Below are positions 1 through 5,098 of a stretch of DNA of 5,098 nt, in pieces. The stretch lies in NCBI GenBank assembly GCA_965235125.1, contig CBDDXH010000062.1:1-5098 (forward strand). The letters are read 5' to 3'. Both the position numbers and the translations under genes were made by a program. The stretch's first letter is position 1, and every line of letters begins with the position of its first letter. A model generated the notes under the pieces. That model saw only the letters and a program-made list of their open reading frames with translations, ran no database searches and was not told where the DNA came from. The stretch comes from Pelagilacustribacter hypolimneticus. Its GTDB lineage: Bacteria > Pseudomonadota > Alphaproteobacteria > Pelagibacterales > Pelagibacteraceae.

Positions 1-641
1 TTTATGGCTAACATTAGACTTTTGATATGAACAAAGTTCATTGCTAAATTTTTAGATACAATGTTTATACTTTTATTTTGTGAATGTTTTTTTATTATTG
101 TGGGTATAATTTTTTCTCTTTTGTCATTATCTCCATATGTTTCGTATAGTTTTAAATCATAGAATTTGATTTTAGGATTATTTTTTTTATAGAATTCCTC
201 TATTTTTTGAAAAGAATATTTGCTAATTGCATAAAAATTCTTAGGTGAAAAATCATTACCATGTGAATATTCCATCATACTTCCAAAATTAATAAACTTT
301 TTAATTTTGTTTTTAAGAATTTCTAAGATAATTGAGCAAAAAATAATGTTAGTTTGAATGATTTTTTCGATATTTTTAATATCGTTTTTGTTAGTATAGT
401 AAGTTGCGCAATTTATCACTATATCAATTTTTATTTTTTTTAATTTTTTTTCTAATTCGTTGAATTTTCTATAAAATATTGGAAAATAATTTTTATTATT
501 TTTTAATTTTATAATTTTTTTATTTTTGTTATTTTTATTTCTTAAAATATCATAAATATAAACATTTTTTTTTATTAATAATTTAACAATATTCGAGCCA
601 ATAAAACCTGTTGATCCAGTTATAAGAATTTTTTTTTTCAA
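1..641 (-). CDS. NAD(P)-dependent sugar epimerase/dehydratase/reductase (extended SDR), 3' part missing
   Basis: The frame is open from a TTG at 641-639 to the left window edge, giving 213 codons with no stop; the C-terminal part lies outside. The translation begins MKKKILITGSTGFIG, with a Rossmann NAD(P)-binding motif G9-x2-G12-x2-G15. The SDR catalytic set is visible: S121 in FGSMMEY and Y137-x3-K141 in YAISK. A later stretch at about 165-181 (LYETYGDNDKREKIIP) and NFVHI near 205 resemble SDRs that make or reduce NDP-deoxysugars, such as CDP-abequose synthase and dTDP-6-deoxytalose synthase; this likeness is from memory. It starts 9 bases after the rfbC stop, so it is probably the fourth gene of the dTDP-sugar operon and by position the 4-keto reductase. 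It lacks the usual RmlD start (GxxGQLG) and the STDYVFDG motif. TTG is the only common start codon between the upstream in-frame stop (rfbC's TAA) and the Rossmann motif. SDR fold is sure; substrate is not. Confidence 0.85.
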   Translation of the reverse strand, partial: MKKKILITGSTGFIGSNIVKLLIKKNVYIYDILRNKNNKNKKIIKLKNNKNYFPIFYRKFNELEKKLKKIKIDIVINCATYYTNKNDIKNIEKIIQTNIIFCSIILEILKNKIKKFINFGSMMEYSHGNDFSPKNFYAISKYSFQKIEEFYKKNNPKIKFYDLKLYETYGDNDKREKIIPTIIKKHSQNKSINIVSKNLAMNFVHIKSLMLAI

Positions 642-650
642 TTTTTTATT

Positions 651-1175
651 TTAAAATTTTTTTTTATATATTTCAAAAGATAAATTATTTTTATCTTTTG
701 GTGAAATCTTTGGGTTTTTTGTTGGCCATTTTATGGCTATATCTTTATCGTACCAATTAATTCCTATTTCATGTTTTTTAGATCGGTAGTTATCACACAA
801 ATAATAAATTATATTATCATTTTCTAAACCTAAAAAACCATGGGCACAACCTCTTGGTACAATGATTGATCTTGGATTGTCGGCAGATAGTGTTATTGAA
901 AAACTTTTACCGAATGTTTTTGAATTTTTTCTCAAGTCAACTATTACATCAAATATTTTTCCTTTCAATACAGTAATAAATTTTGCTTGAGAAAACTTTG
1001 TTTGTAAATGAAGTCCTCTTAGAACATTTTTTTTTGACTTTGACAAACAACCAAAAACAAAATTTTTTTTAATTATTTTTTTTTTAAAAACTTCCCTAAA
1101 GCATCCTCTAAAATCATAAAAATTTTTTGACTTCAAAATTTTTAGTCCGGGTATTTTTGTATTTATTATTTTCAT
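651..1175 (-). CDS. rfbC: dTDP-4-dehydrorhamnose 3,5-epimerase
   Basis: RfbC/RmlC is a cytoplasmic cupin that epimerises C3 and C5 of dTDP-4-keto-6-deoxy-D-glucose to give dTDP-4-keto-L-rhamnose. The 174-residue product is a little shorter than the usual ~180. Family motifs appear in order: D21-x-RG-x-F-x-E28, the block KNVLRGLHLQ (49-58), FDVIVDLR (75-82), TFGKS (87-91), P107-RGCAHGF (107-114) and SPKD (158-161). Aligned by eye to the Salmonella enzyme, the catalytic pair His63/Asp170 is H56/D161, Lys73 is K65, Tyr133 is Y124, and H112 is the second conserved histidine, so activity is expected. The C-terminus after D161 is short. It lies between rfbA (20-base gap) and the SDR gene (9-base gap). 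No Shine-Dalgarno sequence is evident before the ATG, which sits inside the downstream copy of a 24-base tandem repeat. Confidence 0.96.
   Translation of the reverse strand: MKIINTKIPGLKILKSKNFYDFRGCFREVFKKKIIKKNFVFGCLSKSKKNVLRGLHLQTKFSQAKFITVLKGKIFDVIVDLRKNSKTFGKSFSITLSADNPRSIIVPRGCAHGFLGLENDNIIYYLCDNYRSKKHEIGINWYDKDIAIKWPTKNPKISPKDKNNLSFEIYKKKF
674..700 (-). repeat. Perfect inverted repeat (11-bp arms, 5-base loop) in the 3' end of rfbC
   Basis: Arms at 674-684 and 690-700 are exact reverse complements (CAAAAGATAAA / TTTATCTTTTG) around a 5-base loop. The repeat lies within rfbC codons for the residues around K160-F167, 23 bases before the rfbC stop and 32 bases before the TTG of the next gene. 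In the operon transcript the hairpin is followed by A-rich rather than U-rich sequence, so it is not a standard intrinsic terminator. Each arm contains two G/C pairs. In such A+T-rich DNA a stem of this length could arise by chance. Confidence 0.5.
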
Positions 1176-1212
1176 TTAACTAAATTTTGTTATTTTCACT
1201 TAACTAAATTTT
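1165..1212 (-). repeat. 24-base tandem duplication across the rfbA stop and rfbC start
   Basis: Positions 1165-1188 and 1189-1212 are adjacent copies of a 24-base unit matching at 22 of 24 positions. On the coding strand each copy contains TTTAGTTAARTGAAAATAA, where R is A in the rfbC-proximal copy (the rfbC ATG, 1175-1173) and G in the rfbA-proximal copy (GTG, 1199-1197). The rfbA-proximal copy supplies the last codons of rfbA (N-L-V-K) and its TGA stop at 1198-1196. Confidence 0.9.
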
Positions 1213-2065
1213 TCAAATATTGAGAGTATTCACAATTCCCATAAAATTTTATTGACCTCATAATATTTTTTTTTGATATCCATTTATTAATATATGCAAT
1301 TTCTTCTAAACATCCGATCTTCAACCCCTGTCGTCTTTCTATACTTGAAATAAATTGAGCTGTTTCATTAAGATTTTCAATACTGCCAGTATCTAGCCAT
1401 GCGCTTCCACGTCCCATAAATTCCGCATTAAGTTTATTTTGCTTTAAATATTTTTTTATTAAATCGACTATTTCAAGCTCTTTTCGTTTTGAAGGTTTTA
1501 ATTTCTTTGAAAAATTTACAACATTTTTATCAAATAAATAAAACCCAGTTATAGCTAGTCTTGAATTTGTTTTTTTTGGTTTTTCTAAAATATTCTTAAT
1601 TTTATTGTTTTTATCTAATTCTATAATTCCGTAATCTGAGGGATTTTTTACAATGTAGGTAAATATTGTAGCACCCTTATTTTCTTTAATTTTATCTTTA
1701 ATTCTATTTGTAAAACCTTGACCATAAAAGAAATTATCTCCTAGAATTAAGGCAACGCTTTGATTTTTTATAAACTTTTCTCCAATGATAAATGCTTCAG
1801 GTAGTCCGTTTGGCTTATTTTGTTCTTTATAAGATATTTTAATACCAAGATTTTTTCCATCACCTAAAATTTTTTTAAATAAATTAGTTTCTCCTCTATT
1901 AGTAATTATAAGAATGTCTTTTATTTCAGCTAACATTAACACTGAAAGAGGATAGAAAATAAGGGGTTTGTCGTACAATGGGAGAAGTTGCTTATTCATA
2001 ACTTTTGTTAAAGGACTCAGTCTTGTTCCTTTGCCGCCAGCCAAAATAATGCCTTTTTTAATCAT
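1196..2065 (-). CDS. rfbA: Glucose-1-phosphate thymidylyltransferase
   Basis: RfbA/RmlA joins dTTP and glucose-1-phosphate to dTDP-glucose and pyrophosphate, the entry step to dTDP-deoxysugars, in the cytoplasm. The 289-residue length is normal for the family. The N-terminal nucleotide-binding motif is LAGGKGTRLSPLT (8-20), followed by KQLLPLYDKPLIFYPLS (25-41), PNGLPEAF (85-92), the metal-binding GDNFFYGQ (D110), EKP (161-163), ITGFYLFD (172-179), ELEIVDL (196-202) and WLDTGS (223-228, D225 as second metal ligand). All key residues are present. The ATG overlaps the rfbB stop as ATGA, implying translational coupling, and has a good Shine-Dalgarno sequence. The stop codon lies in the upstream copy of the 24-base tandem duplication. 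The gene looks intact; product identity is secure, though whether glucose is the only sugar used cannot be seen from sequence. Confidence 0.97.
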   Translation of the reverse strand: MIKKGIILAGGKGTRLSPLTKVMNKQLLPLYDKPLIFYPLSVLMLAEIKDILIITNRGETNLFKKILGDGKNLGIKISYKEQNKPNGLPEAFIIGEKFIKNQSVALILGDNFFYGQGFTNRIKDKIKENKGATIFTYIVKNPSDYGIIELDKNNKIKNILEKPKKTNSRLAITGFYLFDKNVVNFSKKLKPSKRKELEIVDLIKKYLKQNKLNAEFMGRGSAWLDTGSIENLNETAQFISSIERRQGLKIGCLEEIAYINKWISKKNIMRSIKFYGNCEYSQYLKNLVK

Positions 2066-3069
2066 ATTTTAAGTCCTATCCGATATTTAAATTTTTTATT
2101 TTTAAAATAGTTATCTTTAAATTTGTTTATATACCAAATAATTGTTTTATTTATTCTTTGATCAAAACTTGATTTACATTTCCATTTTAGTTGATTTTTA
2201 ATTTTAGATGAGTTTAAACAATAGCGTAGGTCATGTCCCGGTCTGTCTTTAACAAAATATACTTTGCTTTCTATATTTTGACTATGGGTTATTTTTTTAA
2301 AATTTAATATTATTTTTTCTGCAATCTGATTATTATTTAATATTGTTCCGCTACCAATATTATAATTTTCTCCTATAGTTCCTTTTTCTGCGATTTTAAT
2401 AAGAGCATGGCAATGATCCACAACATAAATCCATTCTCTTATATTTTCTCCTGTTCCGTAAATTGGAATAGGTTTTTTATTCAATATATTATAAATTATA
2501 GTTGGAATTAATTTTTCAGGATATTGATTTGGGCCAAAATTATTACAGCAATTAGTTATAATTGCCGGAATTTTATAAGTTCTAATATAAGATTTTATCA
2601 ACAGATCCCCACTTGCCTTTGAAGCTGAGTAAGGAGAACTAGGATTATAACAATCATCTTCTTTAGACTTATGATTTTTTTTTATATCACCGTAAACTTC
2701 ATCTGTTGAAATATGTATTAATTTAATTTTTTTTTTATAATTTCTAATTGCCTCGAGAAGATTAAAAACTCCAAGAATATTACTTTCTATGAATTGTTTT
2801 GGTCCATCAATTGATCTATCTACATGAGTTTCCGCAGCAAGATTAAAAATAATAGATGGATTATATTTTTCTAAAATTTTTTTTATAAAAATTTTATTAT
2901 TTATATTTTGTTTATAAAATTTGTAGTTTTTTATATTAGGCTCAATATTTTTAAAATTTGAAGCGTAACTAACTTTGTCTATGTTGATAACAAAGTATTT
3001 TTTTTTAAGAATGTTAATAAGATTACTCCCTATAAATCCTAATCCACCAGTTACAATAACTTTTTTCAT
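2062..3069 (-). CDS. rfbB: dTDP-glucose 4,6-dehydratase
   Basis: RfbB/RmlB is an NAD+-dependent extended SDR that converts dTDP-glucose to dTDP-4-keto-6-deoxyglucose. The protein has 335 residues, slightly shorter than the common 350-360. The Rossmann motif TGGLGFIGSN has glycines G8, G11 and G14, followed by the family's D31-K-x2-YASN. Then come LAAETHVDRSID (77-88), the active-site HISTDEVYGD with T122-D123-E124, and Y147-x3-K151 in SPYSASKASGD. Further along are NCCNNFGPNQYPEKLIP, the NIREWIYVVDHC block and DRPGHDLRY, all hallmarks of this enzyme. It is the first gene of the minus-strand cluster and overlaps rfbA by 4 bases. The ATG at 3069 sits directly before the Rossmann strand, as usual. 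No clear Shine-Dalgarno sequence precedes it. The lysine-rich C-terminal tail (about 313-335) is not part of the recognisable core. Confidence 0.97.
   Translation of the reverse strand: MKKVIVTGGLGFIGSNLINILKKKYFVINIDKVSYASNFKNIEPNIKNYKFYKQNINNKIFIKKILEKYNPSIIFNLAAETHVDRSIDGPKQFIESNILGVFNLLEAIRNYKKKIKLIHISTDEVYGDIKKNHKSKEDDCYNPSSPYSASKASGDLLIKSYIRTYKIPAIITNCCNNFGPNQYPEKLIPTIIYNILNKKPIPIYGTGENIREWIYVVDHCHALIKIAEKGTIGENYNIGSGTILNNNQIAEKIILNFKKITHSQNIESKVYFVKDRPGHDLRYCLNSSKIKNQLKWKCKSSFDQRINKTIIWYINKFKDNYFKNKKFKYRIGLKI
2074..2077 (-). promoter_or_regulatory. Shine-Dalgarno site of rfbA inside the rfbB 3' end
   Basis: AGGA on the minus strand lies 8 bases before the rfbA ATG, within the last sense codons of rfbB (ATA GGA CTT). 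It supports the rfbA start at 2065. It is the only convincing ribosome binding site in the window; the other five genes are preceded by plain A/T-rich sequence. Confidence 0.6.
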
Positions 3070-3085
3070 GTTCTGCGCTTTAACG

Positions 3086-3114
3086 TTTATAAATATTTTA
3101 TATATTTATTACAA
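3086..3114 (-). promoter_or_regulatory. Candidate sigma-70-type promoter for the rfbB-A-C-SDR cluster
   Basis: On the minus strand, TTGTAA (3114-3109) is separated by exactly 17 bases from TATAAA (3091-3086). That is 4/6 and 5/6 to the -35 and -10 consensus. A start near 3079 would give a leader of about 10 bases before the rfbB ATG. Placement in the only divergent gap supports it. The A+T-rich background makes chance matches easy. Confidence 0.4.
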
Positions 3115-3135
3115 AATACTTTATAGCTTAAATTA

Positions 3136-3990
3136 ATGAACAATTTTGAAAAAAATATTACCTTTGTGATAGTTTCTTTTCGAAGCGGGCATATAATAGA
3201 AAAATGTATTAAAAGCATTAATCCTAATATTAAAATTATTATTGTCGAAAATTCAGATAATACTGATGTTAAAAATTATCTAGAAAATAAATTTTTAAAT
3301 GTTGAGGTTATTATTGCAAAAGAAAATTTAGGGTACGGAAGAGGAAATAACCTTGGAATATCCAAAGTCAAGACTCAATATGCCTTTGTATTAAATCCAG
3401 ATGCAATTTTGGAAGAAAATTGTTTAGAAGAACTTTATAAAGCGCAGCTTGTATTACAAGATGACTTCGTAATTTTAGCTCCTAATCTTTTAAATAATTA
3501 TGGTTATTTTTTAAATCAGAATAATAATTTGAAAAAAGAAATATTAGAAGTTGATTATGTAAAAGGTTTTGCAATGTTAATAAACTTAAAAAAAATTAAC
3601 ATTAGGGAATTATTCGATGAAAATTTTTTTTTATTTCTTGAAGAAATTGATCTTTGTAAGAGAATTAAAAATAATAATGGAAAAATTTTTGTTGTTCAGA
3701 ATTCAAAAATCAAACATTTAGGCAAACAAGCTTCAGAAAATATTTTAAATATTGAGTTATGCAGAAACTGGCATTGGATGTGGTCTTTATTTTATTATAA
3801 TAATAAGCATTTTGGAATCCTCACTGCATATAAAATTACTATTAGTAAATTTTTTTTGTCAGCATTTAAATTGTTTTTTTCTTTTATATTTTTCAATAAA
3901 AAAAAATTCTTAATTCATTATTATAGATTGAATGGTTTGTTTAACGCTTTTCTCAAAAGACCATCGTGGCTTAGACCAGATAATATCTAA
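3136..3990 (+). CDS. Family 2 glycosyltransferase, rhamnosyltransferase-like
   Basis: A GT-A fold enzyme expected to move a sugar from a nucleotide donor to a polysaccharide acceptor at the inner face of the cytoplasmic membrane. The 284-residue protein begins with the strand TFVIVSF (9-15), then IIIVENSDN (34-42) and ENLGYGRGNNLGI (63-75), typical of this GT2 group. LNPDA (86-90, D89) stands where DxD metal-binding motifs occur. VKGFAMLI (142-149) and FDENFFLFLEEIDLCKRI (160-177) hold the acidic residues E169, E170 and D172 of the usual catalytic region. KHLG (193-196) and RNWHWMWSLFYYNNKHFG (210-227) match the C-terminal region of WbbL-like rhamnosyltransferases. A hydrophobic stretch at about 236-253 followed by lysines could be a membrane anchor. 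Divergence from the dTDP-sugar operon makes use of that sugar plausible, but donor and acceptor are not readable from sequence. No Shine-Dalgarno sequence precedes the ATG. Confidence 0.88.
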   Translation: MNNFEKNITFVIVSFRSGHIIEKCIKSINPNIKIIIVENSDNTDVKNYLENKFLNVEVIIAKENLGYGRGNNLGISKVKTQYAFVLNPDAILEENCLEELYKAQLVLQDDFVILAPNLLNNYGYFLNQNNNLKKEILEVDYVKGFAMLINLKKINIRELFDENFFLFLEEIDLCKRIKNNNGKIFVVQNSKIKHLGKQASENILNIELCRNWHWMWSLFYYNNKHFGILTAYKITISKFFLSAFKLFFSFIFFNKKKFLIHYYRLNGLFNAFLKRPSWLRPDNI

Positions 3991-5090
3991 TGCTGCTTAT
4001 AAAACTCTTTCAGTAAATTAATAATTCTAAAATCTGAACTCATCGTAGGATTAATTTTGTTTGTAACGTAAGAAACTCCAATTCCTAGAATTGGATCAGC
4101 AAAACCTAAAGATCCTCCCCACCCATTATGACCAAAAGATTCTTTATTTTTACCAAATAACCATCCACCACGAAGTATAAGGCCAACTTCAGACCATCTA
4201 ATTGGCAACATTAAGCTTTGATCAATTCTACTAGTACTTTCTGCTAAGCATTTTTTAATAGATGATTTTGATAATAAAATATTCTTTTCTAATCTTAGGT
4301 CATTTACAAAAATATCGTAAATTTTAGCAATAGATCTTGCGTTCCCATGACCGTTCATTGAAGGAACCTCAGCAGTCTGCCAATTTACTTTGTTATAAAA
4401 ATTTATTTCATGCTTAGGATTGTTAAATGCATTAAATTCAGATGATATTTTATTTTCAATCTTATCTTCATAGAGAAAAGCAATATTTGATAGTTGATTT
4501 TTCGGAGTTCCAATAAAAAAATCTAATCCTATTTTTTTTGATAACAATTCAGAAGTTAGTTCCCCTAAACTTTTTTTTGTTATTTTTTTTATAATTTCAC
4601 CAATTAAAAACCCATGCGTTTTTGCATGATAATAAGTTTTTTCACCACATGAATGATCTGGCACCTGATTTTCTAAAATAGTTATTATTTTATTCCAATC
4701 CAAAAGATCTTGTTGTGTAATTTTTTCTTTAAATCTATAGAGTCCAGATTGATGAGATAGAATGTGTTTTAGCTTTATTTCTCTTTTGTTACTTTGTTTA
4801 AAAGCATCCCAATAATAAGAAACAGATTTTTCTAAATCTAAAATGTTTTGATCAATTAGAATTGAAACAATAATTTCGTAAATACCTTTTGTCGCTGAAA
4901 ATACATTTACGATTGTATTTTCTTCCCAATTCTTATTATTTTTATTTTTAAAACCACCATGAAGATCTATTAATGGCTTTCCTTCTTTATAAATTGCAAA
5001 AGAGGCTCCAATTTCTTCTTGTTTTAAGAAGTAACTTTCAAATATTTTTTTTACAGGATTATATTTTTCTTCACAATAACCATTTATCAT
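3987..5090 (-). CDS. Serine hydrolase of the beta-lactamase/family VIII esterase type
   Basis: A penicillin-binding-protein-fold serine hydrolase of 367 residues. The nucleophile motif S65-A-T-K68 lies in VFSATKGI. HILSHQSGL (109-117) is the conserved helix after it. Y154-H-A156 in YYHAKTHGFLIGEI stands at the Y-x-N/S position, as in EstB-like esterases. HGNARSIAKIY (247-257) and GHNGWGGSLGFADP (319-332, with H320-N-G322 at the K/H-x-G site) complete the pattern. GASFAIYKEGKPLIDLHGG (28-46) is the usual N-terminal strand. There is no signal peptide or lipobox, so it should be cytoplasmic; an ester, amide or peptide hydrolase is more likely than an antibiotic beta-lactamase. The ATG at 5090 fits the family's start, but the frame remains open to the window edge, so an earlier start is not excluded. 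It converges on the glycosyltransferase gene with a 4-base overlap and seems unrelated to the sugar pathway. Confidence 0.88.
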   Translation of the reverse strand: MINGYCEEKYNPVKKIFESYFLKQEEIGASFAIYKEGKPLIDLHGGFKNKNNKNWEENTIVNVFSATKGIYEIIVSILIDQNILDLEKSVSYYWDAFKQSNKREIKLKHILSHQSGLYRFKEKITQQDLLDWNKIITILENQVPDHSCGEKTYYHAKTHGFLIGEIIKKITKKSLGELTSELLSKKIGLDFFIGTPKNQLSNIAFLYEDKIENKISSEFNAFNNPKHEINFYNKVNWQTAEVPSMNGHGNARSIAKIYDIFVNDLRLEKNILLSKSSIKKCLAESTSRIDQSLMLPIRWSEVGLILRGGWLFGKNKESFGHNGWGGSLGFADPILGIGVSYVTNKINPTMSSDFRIINLLKEFYKQH

Positions 5091-5098
5091 TTTTAAAA

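Noticed and set aside
1176..1199. Extended rfbC start at the upstream GTG (1199-1197)
   Set aside because: Although in frame with the ATG at 1175, it meets TAA at 1178-1176 after seven codons, so it cannot extend RfbC.
3079..3106. Possible plus-strand promoter TTTAAC, 16 bases, TATATT before the glycosyltransferase gene
   Set aside because: The -35 box matches only about 3 of 6 consensus bases, and TATATT-like hexamers are everywhere in this DNA, so it is not supportable as a feature.
3089..3109. Inverted repeat ATAAATA with a 7-base spacer and TATTTAT in the divergent gap, a possible operator
   Set aside because: The arms are short and pure A/T; such repeats are expected by chance in this composition.
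3961..3969. CCA-TCG-TGG mini-palindrome near the end of the glycosyltransferase gene as a terminator
   Set aside because: Only three base pairs, inside coding sequence and without a following T-tract.
3987..5090. Antibiotic-resistance beta-lactamase (AmpC)
   Set aside because: No signal peptide, YHA instead of Y-x-N, and HNG instead of KTG; the pattern fits family VIII esterase-like hydrolases better.
1..5098. Mobile element, toxin-antitoxin, defence system, CRISPR array or RNA gene
   Set aside because: No transposase or recombinase, no terminal repeats, no spaced direct repeats and no tRNA-like fold were seen; the six protein-coding genes fill nearly all the window.

Overview
The window is very A+T-rich (roughly three quarters or more by eye, with stretches below 10% G+C). 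Its proteins are rich in lysine, asparagine and isoleucine, and genes are packed with almost no spacers. This composition and compactness suit a streamlined marine bacterium such as a SAR11/Pelagibacterales-type alphaproteobacterium. That assignment is inferred from composition and gene style, not from a marker gene.

Layout. Positions 1-3069 (minus strand) form one tightly spaced gene cluster, read rfbB, rfbA, rfbC, then an extended short-chain dehydrogenase/reductase (SDR) cut by the left edge. rfbB and rfbA overlap by 4 bases (ATGA), rfbA and rfbC are 20 bases apart, and rfbC and the SDR gene 9 bases apart. A plausible promoter for the cluster lies in the 66-base divergent gap 3070-3135. 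On the other side of that gap, 3136-3990 (plus strand) encodes a family 2 glycosyltransferase. It converges on, and overlaps by 4 bases at the stop codons with, a serine hydrolase of the beta-lactamase/family VIII esterase type (3987-5090, minus strand).

How it works together. RfbA makes dTDP-glucose, RfbB makes dTDP-4-keto-6-deoxyglucose, and RfbC epimerises C3 and C5 to dTDP-4-keto-L-rhamnose. The next gene, where the 4-keto reductase RfbD (RmlD) would be expected, is not a recognisable RmlD. It looks more like the SDRs that make abequose or 6-deoxytalose-type sugars, so the end product may be something other than L-rhamnose. The glycosyltransferase is a reasonable user of that sugar in a surface polysaccharide. 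The serine hydrolase appears functionally unrelated.

The most distinctive sequence-level signals are a 24-base tandem duplication at the rfbA/rfbC junction, which seems to have split a former ATGA start-stop overlap, and the non-canonical reductase in the RfbD position. I see no mobile element, CRISPR array, tRNA or rRNA, and no evidence for a wholly new system. There is no gene-free stretch longer than 66 bases.
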